Below are positions 23,339-35,118 of a stretch of DNA of 64,000 bases, one piece after another. The position numbers and the translations under genes are program-made. Within the stretch, counting starts at the first letter, position 1. Each line of letters opens with the position of its first letter. The notes under the pieces were generated by a model. The model saw only the letters and a program-made list of their open reading frames with translations. It was not told the DNA's origin and made no database searches. Source of the DNA: Stomoxys calcitrans (lineage: Eukaryota > Arthropoda > Insecta > Diptera > Muscidae); assembly GCF_963082655.1 (NCBI RefSeq), contig NC_081554.1, forward strand, positions 121,967,869 through 122,031,868. The letters run 5' to 3'.

Positions 23339-26262
23339 TCATTGGACCATGCTGTAAACAGGGCTATCTGTATTATACGTCTGGTACCTCCTGTGGTAAA
23401 ATACCACACGCCCCCTATCATCAAACACCAAGCCCCCCTCATCAAGAAATAGCAAGCCAATCGGGGGCATATGACCATTAGTCTCCCTTATCCTATCATA
23501 CTGCTCCCTGGAGATACAGCATGCTCTCACCTTCCCATTTGGGTGACTCACACAACCCCGATGAAATTTAATCGCCAGTCCTGCCATGTAAGCATCTATC
23601 CGCACAATCCCGCACTCATCATAGACAGTCCTATTCGAAGGTCTAGCCCGGTACCCCTCCTCCATCAATCTTCCCTTGACCCCAAAGCAGTGGATAAACA
23701 CCCTCCTCTCGTACCTGCGAATGCGTTCCATTTGGCTAGACGACACCAAACACCAGACAGGGAACGCATACGAAATCGTCGGTCTAACAACCTGGGAGTA
23801 TATAATCATCCTGACCCTCCTACTAAGACCTCCTCTCATACTCATAGTCCTATACAGCATAGCATAAGCCGCCCTTTCCTTCCTTATCGCCTCATCTACA
23901 TGTTTCACAAACGACATGTTCTCTTGCAAAACAACACCCAAATACCTGATGTTATCATCGTTAACAAGTACCGTACCGCCTATCCTGACCGACGGAGAGA
24001 AACGCCATACATTCCTAAAAAGTCCCAAGCCTCTACATCTAAACATTATGGACCGACATTTACCCAGGTTCAATCTCAGCCTCCACCGCTCCAAATAAGG
24101 CACCAGCTCCCCAAGGTAGTCCTCCATCCTCCTCTGAGCAACCACCGCCCTAGGGTGGGTAACCGCTATCACAATATCATCTGCGTAAGCCATAGCCAAA
24201 TCTCCCCCCTGAGGCAGAGGCATATCAGCCAAGTACAAATTGTAGAGCACAGGTCCCAGCACAGACCCCTGCGGGACCCCCGTCGTAACCACTCTACACT
24301 CAGAAACCGCACCCTCCATCAACACATGGAAGCTCCTACCGTGGAGATAACCCGCCACCATCCTCGTCAAAAAAGGTCCAAAACCATACCCCTCAAGCTT
24401 CGTAACGAGGCCCCTGTGCCACACCGTATCGAACGCACGTTCAAAATCAAGACCCACTGCCAACGTACCACTGCGTCTTCTAAAGCCCTCAGACACCTTA
24501 GATGTTAGCACCACTAGCGCATGAACCGTAGAGGTGCCTCCTCTAAAACCAAACTGATGTTCCCCCAAGACACTACTCTCCTCAATAGCCTCATTCACAC
24601 GCTCCAAAATGACAATCTCAAACAATTTCCCCAAACTCGATATCAGAGAGATGGGCCTATAAGAGGACGGACTTGTCGGATCCTTCCCCGGTTTAAGGAT
24701 AGGAATAACACTAGACTCTTTCCAAGCCCTCGGAAAGTAGCCAATGTTAATGCATTGATTAAAAAGAACCGCCAAATAGTTCCAACTCCTATGGTCCATC
24801 TTCCTGATAACAAAGTTCGGGATGCCATCCCCTCCACTACTCCTCTTGCAGTTGAGTCTTCTGAGAATCGCACCTACCTCTGAACTCCTCACCATCCTCA
24901 ACGGAGGCACATCACCGCCACCGTCCACAACACCATCAGCAGTGATACCATTCCCAAAATCCATCATAGGCCTCGTAGACCCAGCCCTCACATCAAAGGG
25001 ATCCTCCATATCAACCGCGCCCTGTGCCTTCGAGAAAGAGTCGGCCAAAATCTCCGCCCTACCGTCATCAGTATAAACCCGTCTCCCCTGAGAGTCAGTC
25101 AAGTCAACCATCCTCCTTCCTACTTTCGTACCTGTAAATCTCTGCGATACATATTTTTCCCTGCCACAATCTTGCCCAATAGCCGGACGCATCTCTCCTC
25201 CTCAAACAGAAATATCCTCTCCCTTATAATCTTGTCAAGTAACCTTATCATAGTCCTCACCGTACCTGCCTCCTGGAGGCCGTGTAGTCTGTAGAGTCTC
25301 CGCCTAAGGCCCTTCTTCTGCGCTATCAACGACAAAATATCCGCTGGCAAATCGGGCAATTCCCTTCCCTTCACCCCAGTCATCGGGATGCTCCTTTCCA
25401 TAGCCCCCCTAATGGACATAGTGAGCCTCTCCACACCATCATCCAACTCCTCAATGGTGCAATTCCTGTCCAAAGGCAAAAACGCATCCCCCATCAGACC
25501 AACGAGACAATTATTAAAAATACCGACGTCCATCCTCTCAAACTGAAAATACCGCACCGGTACACTACTCTCCAGATCACCAAGCGTAAACTCTATGCAG
25601 ACAGCCCTATGGTCAGAGTCATAGTCTAGGGTCTTCAGTCCATTCACAGTCTGTGACCCATTTGGCCCGTCCTTCAACATAATCCCAACCGTCGTGATGA
25701 AGAAATCAATGTACGACCTGCTCGTCGTCGGTCCGTCAGTAGGCCTCAACACCAATGCCGGGCTCAAATCCAACCATTCCTTCAATCTCCTACCCCTCGT
25801 ATCCGTAAAATCATCCCCCCAATAGGCATGCCGGGCATTAAAATCCCCACCAATAATCGCCTCATTGGAACCTATAACGCCCTCCAGTCTATCCATATCC
25901 TCCATGTCGATAATCAACCCTGGCCTAAGATACAGTGAGCATAAAACAATACTCACCCCACTTCTCCTTCTGACTCTCACAATAGTACCCTCTGTACCCC
26001 CAAGATCAGCATCCAATCTCTCACCCCTTATACCATCCCTCAGGCATATCGCCGTCCCCCCTCCTCTCCTACCAGTCCTATTCTGTCTAAAAACCTTATA
26101 ACCACCCAATTCAAACAAATGCCTATCAGACAACTTATGCTCAGCAATCAACAAAACATCAGGACGATGTTTCCCAACAAAGATCTTAAGAAAATGCCTC
26201 TTACTCCTGGCCACCATCGAATTCACATTGACGAAAATACACCTAAAACCGTCCATCATCAC
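23339..26262 (-). pseudogene. J6 ORF2: endonuclease and reverse transcriptase, one frameshift
   Basis: ATG 26262 lies within the end of ORF1 (20-base overlap). Endonuclease: NVNSMVARSKRHF, LLIAEHKLSDRHLF, GRRGGGTAICL, GGDFNARHAYWGD, SYIDFFITT, YDSDHRAVCIEF. Reverse transcriptase: PILKPGKDPTSPSSYRPISL, EHQFGFRGGTSTVHAL, LDFERAFDTVWH, TGVPQGSVLGPVLYN, YADDIVI, then the thumb and a C-terminal block with YHRRYQTYN. All catalytic residues of both domains are seen. The only clear lesion is a 7-bp deletion near 25141 relative to J12 and J16, between the two domains. Confidence 0.93.
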
Positions 26263-28024
26263 CAAAGCTAAGCAGAAAACCCATCATCGCCCTCTTCTTA
26301 TCGTCATCACTAGCCAGCCTACGATATTCCCCTCTAAAGGCCTCAATCCTGCGCACACATGGCAGAAAGCCCTGGCCAAACAACCTCTTACACTCCGCAT
26401 CGAACCCTCCCATGAGTGACTCAGACCTAGCCATCTCCTGTCTGCCTGCAGCCCCACCAGCCACAACCGAAGCCTTGGCCGCATTCGCAAAGGTCATTCC
26501 TCTCGTACCCGCACTCGAAGCATCCATCTTAACCGCAGCATCATTACGGGCATGCCCACCATTCCTATCAGCCTCTCTCCTTTCCTGATATCTACGTAAT
26601 ATCTCTATCCTCTTGGGGCAACTATGGTCACTAGCAACGTGTCCCTCAACATCACAATTAGCACACCTAACAGGACGCCCTACCTTCCGCACTATCCCAC
26701 CCGTATCCGGATCCGTCGTAACGTTCTCTTCTACATTATCATCCCTACATGGCACCTCACATCCCCCGGGCCCATGGGACTGCCCACACTTCACACAACG
26801 ATAGTCCAAGCGACAGTTCGGTGATGTGTGTCCAAACCTTTGACAATTCCAGCACTGAACAATCCCCTCCTTCTTGAAATTAGAAATCACCACCTTACAA
26901 TTTAAAATGTACTGTAGTCTACAGAACGCCTTAATATCAGAAACTGCATTAAGCTGTACTATCCATCTATCTCCTCTAAGTCTTACTATTTTCTCCACCT
27001 TAATGTCCATCCCCTTGCTATCCAAGAAAACTCGCAAGTCCTCTACCTCATATGTACCAGATAGCCCAGCTACAAACATGGTAAATGGTCTTCTTTCCTT
27101 CGGTGTGTATGTAACATACTTATATTTCCTCTCATCAAACATCCTACGAACCTTATCATAATCCTCTAGGGACACCGTCTGTAGACTTAAGACATTCTTA
27201 TTATTAATTTTCACAACAAAAAGGGCGTGCCCCAACAATTTTCTCAATATCATATTAAGCTCCCTAACATTAGCATTATAAACTTTTATAATAGGTGGGC
27301 TGACCTTACCATTCCTTCTTCTCTCAGACATCGTCTCATTCCTCTCTGGCTCATTGGCAGCCCCGCTCATCTTCTGACCAGCCAAAACATTGTGCTTCAT
27401 CTTGGGTGTCTCTTGATTTGGAATCTCCTTATAGCCCTTCGGCACTGCCCCTTTGCTAGTTACTTTTGCTGATGTTGTCTCATCATTTCCAAACGCAGTG
27501 CCAAGGTTTCCGGCTACCTTGACCGACTTGAGACTGCTACTACCCACAGAAATATCGTCAGTCTCCATCTCTTGTAGTTGTAGATTTGTAATGGCTTCCT
27601 TTATTGTTGGTTTTGCCAACGTCAAGTGGCTAGTGACAGGTGCCATAAGTGCGCCGCCCTTTGTGCTTGTCTGCAATGATGCTGCACACAACTCATCTAA
27701 CTTCATCCGTAGTTCCTTTATTGTTTTTTGATACTCATCCACTTTGCTCTGGAGCTGCATTATTTTATACGCAGCGTCGCCTTCAGCTTCACTGCCGCTG
27801 CTTGTCTTCTTCTTCTTTCTTTTCTTTTTGGTCTTTGCCTCGACAAATTGATTGCTGTCAGTCGAATATTGCTCGAAGTTTACACTATCATCGTTAGTCT
27901 TAGCACAATCATTTCCATTATTTCGGCTTGTAGGGGCACTTGCCTTACGCTGTACAACAGTCTCCTTCTTATCTATAGCATCAGCCATAGCTAAAACACC
28001 AAATCTGTTCTCACAAGAGTTCAT
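26243..28024 (-). CDS. J6 ORF1, Gag-like RNA-binding protein, intact
   Basis: Open frame of about 590 codons from the first in-frame ATG (28024). The frame is open to 28162 but starts there with GTG just behind the leader box. Order: Ser/Asn-rich N-terminus, a basic run (KKKRKKKK) and coiled coil (KVDEYQKTIKELRMKLDEL), an RRM-like region starting PPIIKVYNANVRELN and including RPFTMFVAGLSGTYEVEDL and GDRWIVQL, then three CCHC knuckles (CWNCQRFGHTSPNC, CVKCGQSHGPGGC, CANCDVEGHVASDHSC). Jockey-clade proteins of this type bind element RNA and package it. This is the only undamaged long ORF1 in the window. Confidence 0.9.
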   Translation of the reverse strand: MNSCENRFGVLAMADAIDKKETVVQRKASAPTSRNNGNDCAKTNDDSVNFEQYSTDSNQFVEAKTKKKRKKKKTSSGSEAEGDAAYKIMQLQSKVDEYQKTIKELRMKLDELCAASLQTSTKGGALMAPVTSHLTLAKPTIKEAITNLQLQEMETDDISVGSSSLKSVKVAGNLGTAFGNDETTSAKVTSKGAVPKGYKEIPNQETPKMKHNVLAGQKMSGAANEPERNETMSERRRNGKVSPPIIKVYNANVRELNMILRKLLGHALFVVKINNKNVLSLQTVSLEDYDKVRRMFDERKYKYVTYTPKERRPFTMFVAGLSGTYEVEDLRVFLDSKGMDIKVEKIVRLRGDRWIVQLNAVSDIKAFCRLQYILNCKVVISNFKKEGIVQCWNCQRFGHTSPNCRLDYRCVKCGQSHGPGGCEVPCRDDNVEENVTTDPDTGGIVRKVGRPVRCANCDVEGHVASDHSCPKRIEILRRYQERREADRNGGHARNDAAVKMDASSAGTRGMTFANAAKASVVAGGAAGRQEMARSESLMGGFDAECKRLFGQGFLPCVRRIEAFRGEYRRLASDDDKKRAMMGFLLSFGDDGRF

Positions 28025-28154
28025 ATTCAAATTAAAAACGAGTTCATTACAACCATCATTCAATTTTTCAAAATCAAGCGAATTGCTGCCTTTTATTTGT
28101 ATATTATGCCCCAGAGGGACATTCACATTTCGCTGGTCTAGCTGTCGATTTTGT

Positions 28155-28253
28155 GCCAGCACTGGCGACTACTATCACTTCTCAAATTTTAGGATACCAA
28201 ATTTGGCAAAATAATGTCTTTGCGCAGCCCTGATGACTACTACCACTTCTCAC
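28155..28253 (-). promoter_or_regulatory. J6 leader boxes (two copies)
   Basis: Two minus-strand copies (28155-28184 and 28224-28253, 69 bp apart) of a box close to GAGAAG then TAGTAGTCGCCAGTGCTGG. The proximal copy carries tandem TAG stops in the ORF1 frame immediately before the ORF1 frame opens. Related boxes occur in J4, J9, J11, J12, J13 and J16. Confidence 0.55.
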
Positions 28254-28425
28254 GAACGGCACCTAAGGTGTCAAAAAGTCACTTCTACCGAGATTAAAAT
28301 CTGTTATCAAACTTTGAAGATCACTTTCACTGTTGGCTCACGATGTTTGCACCTCAAGCACCAATCACTGAATCCTGTGTGTGAAGCGCAGTTATTATTG
28401 GACATTTTTATACGTCACTTCGAAA

Positions 28426-28548
28426 TTTGAGAGTGGTAGCAGGCATTGAATTTGCCGTACCTTACTCTAAAAAGTGAGAAGCAATAGTAGGCAGCAAATT
28501 TGGCCACATTGCTTGAAAAAGTGAGAAGTGCATAGGAGGCGGTATTTC
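28426..28548 (+). promoter_or_regulatory. J4 leader boxes (three copies)
   Basis: Three degenerate copies near 28426-28448, 28473-28497 and 28521-28548, each with GAGAAG or GAGAG followed by TAGTAGGCAGCA or a variant. They end shortly before the ORF1 frame. The arrangement matches the leaders of families B and C. Confidence 0.5.
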
Positions 28549-28681
28549 CTCATTCCCTATATTGAGCTGACCAGTGGAGGAGAAGATCAAATCACAAAGC
28601 AACACCGGCGCACACTACCGATGTGCGCCATTGGGAACCAGTACCTTTGTTGGCAATGGTGAAAAACAACATTGCAATCAA

Positions 28682-29455
28682 ATGGCCGAGACAAACTACT
28701 ACAACCTTTTGAGCGAGCCTTCTCAAAATGATGCTCCAGACCGAAAAACTATGGGTGCTTCAGGAACTGGAAGCGCCAGGAAGGAGAACGAAACATGTAC
28801 GTCAGACGGTAGTATGCGCATAGATGACGTCCAAAGGCGTAAACATAAAAAGAACAAGAAAAGCGGTAGCGGCAGCGGCAGTGACCCACGCTATGAGGAC
28901 TTTAGAATCGATTTGTTAACCTCACAATATATGGAAACAATCGAAAGATTGCAAGATGAAAATAAACAACAACGCTCGCAAATACAAAGCAAAGTTCCTG
29001 AGGCACAAACTATGCGAAATAGTAGCCCTGGTGAAACCAGTGGCAATAGGAATGCTGCATGCCGAGGCAAAAATGATGAAAATAGCATGGATGTCGTTGT
29101 TGAGATCCCCTCGAGCAAAAATTTTGATATGTCGGCCAAAGTAGCTGAAGACTTTGGCACTGCGAAGAGGTATACCAAAGATACAACTGTACAGAAGAGA
29201 GAAATATGGGTGAAGGCAACTCCAAACACGGCAACACCAATAGACACCAGTAAAGGCGCAATAAAGAAGACAACAGCCCCCGTCCAAATATCAGAACTGA
29301 AGCAGGCGAATGGCAAGAGTGCAACATCACTGACGAGAAATGGCGAATCAGCTGAGACGCATACGACATCGCGGATTACACGAGGTAAGTCCAGCCCACC
29401 AGTAATTAGAGTTTATGGGAGTAATTCTAAAGAACTGACAGACAAATTGGCATAA
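28682..29455 (+). pseudogene. J4 ORF1, N-terminal half
   Basis: Starts at ATG 28682 (MAETNYYNLLSEPSQND); an upstream GTG at 28574 is in frame. It has a basic run (RRKHKKNKK), an SGSGSGS linker, a coiled-coil-like segment (YMETIERLQDENKQQRSQI) and the start of the RRM-like region (GKSSPPVIRVYGSNSKEL). A deletion then shifts the frame and ends it at 29455. The knuckles are missing; a fragment with INRNLIGLNL follows at about 29455-29515 before the sequence jumps to ORF2. Confidence 0.82.
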
Positions 29456-31760
29456 ATAGGAATCTGATTGGATTGAATCTATGTAAGATCGAAGACCATC
29501 AGAAAACAAGAGATTTTATAACTGAACTGGGGCTGAATGGGCCCACGAGGAAGACAACATCGTCCAGCTCATACATCGACATATTTATGAAGACTAGTGG
29601 AATCCAGCCATCGAATATGGAGCGATTTCACAGGGGACTCGAAACACTTGATTTCGATTCGGACCATAGGGCAGTCCTTCTCGAAACTTGCGGCATGGAT
29701 TTTGAGAGACATCAACCCATGGAGATATATGACTATAAGAGTATGAGGGTCCGGGACTTCAACAATAGGCTTAATTTGGACCTGAACAGATACGAATTGC
29801 CGACCGCCAGAAATTTTACAGTAGCGGAGATTGACGAGGCAATTGAAGGCATGGACAGGGCCTTTTCTGTGGCCATGTCTAAGGGGATATGGAAAATCAA
29901 GCCACATAAGGGAACTCTGAGGAAATTGCCAGATGACATTATGGACCTCATACACAGGAAGAAGACTTTCAGGAGAAGAACATTTAGGATAATCGATCAG
30001 CAAGAATCTTCAACTCTTGGAGCGATCATTAGAAACCTGGGCAACATAATAGCCCAAAGCATCGCACGTTTCGAGGAGGAGAGCTACCTACGGATGCCAA
30101 ACAGCATAAGACCGAACAACGAAATGTTTGGAAGGCTCAAGCGCATTAGCGACGTTAATGGAAACGGAGAGTGCGTGACATCCCATGAGGGGAAGGCGAA
30201 TGTTATCGCAAATGAACTGGCAAAGATTCAAATGGATGTTTTTGCCCCCAATAAAGCCATCAGAGATCGGAATGACTCTCCGCAGGATGAACAATAAGAA
30301 AAGTTCAGAGGATGATGGCATACCGTACTATGTACTTCGCAGGACGGATATGAGGACGTGGCGTTTTTTGACGATAATCTTTAATCACTGCCTAAATCTT
30401 GGATATTTTCCCAAGGCGTGAAAGACGGGAAAGTCATCCCTATTTTGAAACCGGGCAAGGATCCAACATCGCCAGCTAGCTATAGGCCGATATCACTGCG
30501 GTCATCGATCTCCAAGCTTTTCGAGATCTTTATCCTGCAGGAAATGAACTGCCACATACAGGAGTCCAGAGTACTAAGAGAATGGCAATTTGGTTTCAGA
30601 GCATCTACCTCGACGACACACGCTCTGATGGCCCTAACTAATAGGGTGGTATACGGTTTCATCGATAGAAGTGTCACAATAGTGGTTAGCTTGGATTTCG
30701 AGAAAGCCTTCGACACGGTCTGGCAGGAGGGCATAGTGCGGAAGATGAAGATGTTCGGCTTTGAAGGCTTCCTTGTTGATATTGTGGAGGACTATCTCAG
30801 TGATAGGTCATTTGGCGTGGTGATAGCCGAGTCGCGGTCTGCGACACAGGGAGTCAGAGCTGAAGTCCCACAGGGTTCTGTCCTTGGGCCAGTCCTCTAC
30901 AACGTTTATCTCGCCGATATTCCGGAGCCGACTAATGGAGAGCTTCTCCTCATATATGCAGACGATATTCTAGTTGCGTCGACGCACTCAAGAGCGAAAA
31001 GTACTTTGAGAGATGGAAACTTCGCCTGAATATTCCGAAATGCAGGACAATGGTCTTTAGGGGCATCAGACGGGACCTCTACAAGAATGCCGGGTCCTAC
31101 GTACCCTGCATAAAAATCGGCGGCCAGACGGTGTCAAACTACAGGTCGATGAGATATCTAGGGGTGACATTTCAAGAAGACATGACATTTACCAGAAATG
31201 TCGATTGTCTCTTGGACAAGGTAAAAGCCGCATGTCACACTTATGCGGCACTGCTGAGAAGAAAGGGTGGGCTAGGTAAAAGGGTCAAATTGACAATTTA
31301 TAAACAGGTCGTCAGGCCCACGATGGCATATTCTTTTCCTGTGTGGAGTTCTATATCTTCGAGCCAGATGGAGAGGATAAGGTTATTCGAAAGAAGAATG
31401 CTTAGGTACTGTCTTGACCTAAGAACGATTGTGACAGAACAGGGTCAGTACAGAAGCCCTGCAAATAGGAGGGTGTATGGGGGCGCCGGATTGCCCAGGA
31501 TAGATGTATTCATGGTCCACATGGCCATTAGACCCCTGCAAGGATACACTACACACCCAATCGGAATCGTTCGCGATGCATGCCTCACCCGCCAGGAATT
31601 TGACATCCTTAAGGACGCCGGAAAGGTCCTCCCCCCTACATGCCTTGGACATATGGCCGACAGCAATATGCTATTTAATGAAAACGGTGAGCTAATGTAC
31701 TACCATAGAAGATACGGGAGACAGGACTTCGAAGAACCTGTATACAATACTGATCAATAG
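29456..31760 (+). pseudogene. J4 ORF2, endonuclease end and reverse transcriptase, broken
   Basis: After the ORF1 fragment the sequence enters the endonuclease near its end (GPTRKTTSSSSYIDIF, FDSDHRAVLLET), so most of that domain is deleted. RT motifs follow: IPILKPGKDPTSPASYRPIS, LDFEKAFDTVWQ, EVPQGSVLGPVLYN (Glu for the usual Gly/Ala) and YADDILVA near 30954. Breaks: a deletion with frame change near 30245, TGA for Trp at about 30420, and a deletion near 31010 after motif C. The C-terminal block ends with YHRRYGRQDFEEPVY. Confidence 0.85.
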
Positions 31761-32243
31761 CGGCCCATTTGGCATTTTAGCTCCCCTTGTAAATATTTGT
31801 AAATATGTAAATAGCAATATTTGTAAATAGTTTTTCTCTGGATTACATGTTTTGTTTTGTTTATTAGTTCTAATTAGGTATAGGTAGCTGTAGGAATTAG
31901 TCTTAGTTTTCAATGATAAATCTCGAGTTTTACCCTTTTATACGGGGATACCGGAAATATATTTCAATTGAATGTATTACTCCCAATGCTGCTAGCAACT
32001 GAATGAATGGGCTGGGCTTAGCCTCAGGGCATTTAATTTTATAATATAGAAATGTATACTTCTAGGAAATACAGTTATATGGATGGAGAATGAATTTGTA
32101 ATTATAATTATAAGATAACCCCTTGTAAACGTATATAATAAGAGAAATGGGAAAATAAATAAATAAATAAAATGTAAGGCAACTATTACACTGTTAACAG
32201 CGTTTGTGTGCATATAGTGAAGTGAACTAAAAACCTCTAGTGA

Positions 32244-32614
<371 letters not shown>

Positions 32615-32659
32615 ATTATTGACATTTTAAAAAGCCAACTTTTTTTTACAAAAACATTC

Positions 32660-32675
32660 GGTCCTTTTCAGGACC
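32660..32675 (+). terminator. H3 histone 3' stem-loop
   Basis: GGTCCTTTTCAGGACC, a perfect 6-bp stem with TTTC loop, 45 bases after the stop, followed by AAAAAGACAAAAA in the downstream-element position. Confidence 0.92.
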
Positions 32676-33107
32676 ACAATATTTTTATTAAAAAGACAAA
32701 AATTTTATACAAAACTTACAACTTTTTATTTTTATTAAAATAAATATATACTCTTTTTTTATTTAGGGATGGAAAAATTTACTATTTATATTAAAAAAAT
32801 CTTTTCTACGCGTTTTACTTTTGGTAATATTGGTTTCAAAAGATGGAGCGAAAGCAAAATCTTTTTTTTTTAATTTATTTAATTTACTTTTAATGTTGAA
32901 TTGAAAATTTTTATTTTCTATTGGCAACAGTATATTTGCTGTTATTCTTTTTGCAAAATTTGATTTTTCGTATTAGCTACATAACGAGAATGAATGAAGA
33001 AAAAAGCAGACAGGCCAAAACATTCGAGAGAATTTTAACTTTAAATAGATACTTACATTTTTTCTGTATTTTTTATTATTTTCAAACAAATGATATTTTT
33101 TGCTTTT
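32676..33107. other. AT-rich flank downstream of H3
   Basis: No gene or repeat recognised. Poly-T and poly-A runs dominate. By fly histone order the next gene here would be H1 of the adjoining unit, but none is present before the transposon block. Confidence 0.4.
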
Positions 33108-33433
33108 CTAAAAACCTATCATGTTTCTATTTATAATGTTAAGTGTGAACATGCTGTGACCTAACAGCCCTGTAATCTCCTTCGTGAAGTTCTTAATATT
33201 AACGTTGTATATTTTTATTATAGGTGGACTGGTCTTACCTTTATCCTCGTTACCCTTCGTATTCATATTATGATCCATCGTGGACTTCTTTGCTGTCTGT
33301 TTCGAGATTGCTCCACTACTTCTTCTAGACGGCACCTTGATGAAACCAGCTTCATCATCCATTTGCTGTTCGGCAACAACAGTCTCTTCATTGTCCCGCT
33401 GCACGGCAGTAGCAGCCTCTTCCTCCATCGGAG
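33108..33433 (-). pseudogene. J7, ORF1 fragment (family A-like)
   Basis: Minus-strand ORF1 piece: an acidic/Ser-rich stretch, then GKTSPPIIKIYNVNIKNFTK and LGHSMFTLNIINRNMIGF, the beginning of the RRM-like region. It ends at 33108 with neither knuckles nor ORF2. Its right end abuts J8 in the opposite orientation. Confidence 0.7.
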
Positions 33434-34551
33434 TTACTTGGCTATCGGCTACATGCCTCTGCCTCTGGGGGGGACTTGGCTATGGCTTAAGCAGATGATA
33501 TTATGATAGCGGTTACCCACCCTAGGGCGTGTTGGCTCAGAGGAGGATGGAGGGCTACCTTGGGGAGCTGGTACCTTATTTTGAGCGGTGGAGACTGCGA
33601 TTGAACCTGGGTAAATGTCGGTCCATCATGTTTAGATTTAGAGGCTTGGGACTTTTTAGGAATGTATGGCTTTTTTCCCCGTCGGTAAGGATAGGCGGTA
33701 CGGTACTTGCTAACGATGATAACATCAAGTATTTGGGTATTGTTTTGCAAGAGAACATGTCGTTTGTGAAACATGTTGATGAGACAATAAGAAAGGGAAG
33801 GGCGGCTTATGCTATGCTGTATAGGACTATGAGTATGAGAGGAGGGCTGAGTAGGATGGTCAAGATGATTATATACTCCCAGGTTGTTAGACCGACGATT
33901 TCATATGCGTTCCTTGTCTGGTGTTTTGGTGTCGTCTAGCCAAATGGAGCGCATTCGCAGATACGAGAGGAGGGTGTTTGTCCACTGCTTTGGGTTCAAG
34001 GGAAGATTGATGGAGGAGGGGTACCGGGCTAGACCTTCGAATAGGACTGTCTATGATGAGTGCGGAATTGTGCGGATAGATGCTCACATGGCAGGGCTGG
34101 CAATTAAATTTCATCGGGGTTGTGTGAGTCACCCAAATAGGAAGGTGAGGGCATGCTGTATCTCAAGGGAGCAGTATGATAGGATAAGGGAGACTGATGG
34201 TCATATGACCCCGAATGGCTTACTATTTCTTAATGAGAAGGCTTGGTGTTTATGCGATGAGATTTTTATTTTTTTTATTTTTCTGTTTTGTATATACATA
34301 TGTAAATATTTGTAGTTTAAGTCTTAGGTTAAGTGAAAAAGGGTGCTCGGTTTTACCTAATTTTCCCGGGCTATTTATTGGATGAATGAATGGACTTTAT
34401 TGTATAAGAGGTCAGGTGGGCTGACCTGAAGAAACCTACTTTTAAGTATATAGTGTTATATTCTTAGATAAATGTAGAAATACATGTTAAGAGAATTTAT
34501 AGAATAAGAGAAACATAAAATGAAAATTTAAATAAGGAAAAAAAAAGAAAA
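33434..34551 (+). pseudogene. J8, 5'-truncated family B copy (RT C-terminus and 3' region)
   Basis: Begins just before the RT motif C region (degenerate; the tyrosine of the active site is damaged in GLSRCYYDS-like reading) and continues through RLRLNLGKCRSIMF and SMRGGLSRMVKMIIYSQVV. A frame change lies near 33930, followed by SSQMERIRRYERRVFVHCFG and the block up to GLLFLNEKAW, after which the last residues are deleted. The 3' region (34256-34551) matches that of J6 in inverse orientation, but the TAAAC tail is replaced by an A-rich end. Confidence 0.82.
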
Positions 34552-34601
34552 AAATGCTCCATGACAAACCACAGATTTTCACTAACTTAGAGATTAAAAT
34601 T

Positions 34602-34639
34602 TGTCAAACTCCGCGAGCCAAAAAACACGATGTGAACAC
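34602..34639 (+). repeat. 38-bp direct repeat left of J9
   Basis: Matches 39924-39961 with one mismatch (34608). The repeats flank J9 and could be an unusually long target duplication, or leader sequence of J11 copied on both sides. The 14 bases 34640-34653 separate it from the J9 tail. Confidence 0.6.
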
Positions 34640-35118
34640 AGAATTGGTGAAAGTGAATTCAATTCAATTCAATCTTTTATTCCCAAGTCCTTATATAAAT
34701 TACAATGATAGTTATATCTTATTTCAAAATTTTGACACAAAGTCCTTCCCTAACATGTTTAAAATTTTTCTAACGATATATGCTTTCAATCTATAAACTT
34801 AAAACTATGTGGCAAGGCCAGCCCGTTTATACATTCTTTTGTTGACATCATTCGTTGTAAAAAATTCCCAGGGAAAGGGATGTAAACCATGAGATGCCCT
34901 CATTCATCTCTTTAATCTAAGCTTACTCTAGAACCAACCAAACTAAGAAAACGTATATACAAGGGAAACAAAAATAACCAATACAGTACTAGCGAAGTAT
35001 ATACAATATTTACAAAGTATTTACAGAGGGGCACAAAAATACAAAATAATACAAAACAAAATCAAAATAACACAATACAAAACAAAAAATCCGCAAAAAT
35101 TCACACTGTGGTGGGGCC

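Larger units (their letters stand above)
22973..28379 (-). mobile_element. J6, family B non-LTR element, nearly complete
   Basis: 5.4-kb minus-strand element with leader, ORF1, ORF2, 3' region and a short TAAAC-type tail. TGTGAAGCGCAG flanks it at 22961-22972 and 28380-28391. A few extra bases (28374-28379) at its 5' end are absent from J16. It is inserted head to head in the leader of J4. It is nearly identical to J16 over its whole length, which points to recent activity of family B. Confidence 0.92.
19884..32173 (+). mobile_element. J4, family A non-LTR element hosting J5 and J6
   Basis: Outer element of a three-member nest. The 12-bp target duplication GTAAGGCAACTA flanks it at 19872-19883 and 32174-32185. 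Its own sequence is 19884-19971, 22930-22972 and 28392-32173; the rest is J5 and J6 inserted head to head in its leader. The 3' region (31761-32173) ends in a tetranucleotide tail of the AAAT type (about 32152-32172). Inserted just upstream of H3, it separates the H4/H3 pair. Confidence 0.85.

Noticed and set aside
23471..24508. 345-codon plus-strand frame, repeated at 57143-58180
   Set aside because: Exact antisense of the J6 and J16 reverse transcriptase. Its length follows from codon bias on the real strand; it has no domain and occurs only because the two copies are near-identical.
27453..28214. Several plus-strand frames of 80-120 codons, recurring around 52160-52505, 55968-56524 and 61395-62156
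   Set aside because: Antisense shadows of family B ORF1; hydrophobic-looking peptides arise from the reverse complement of Lys/Glu-rich coding sequence.
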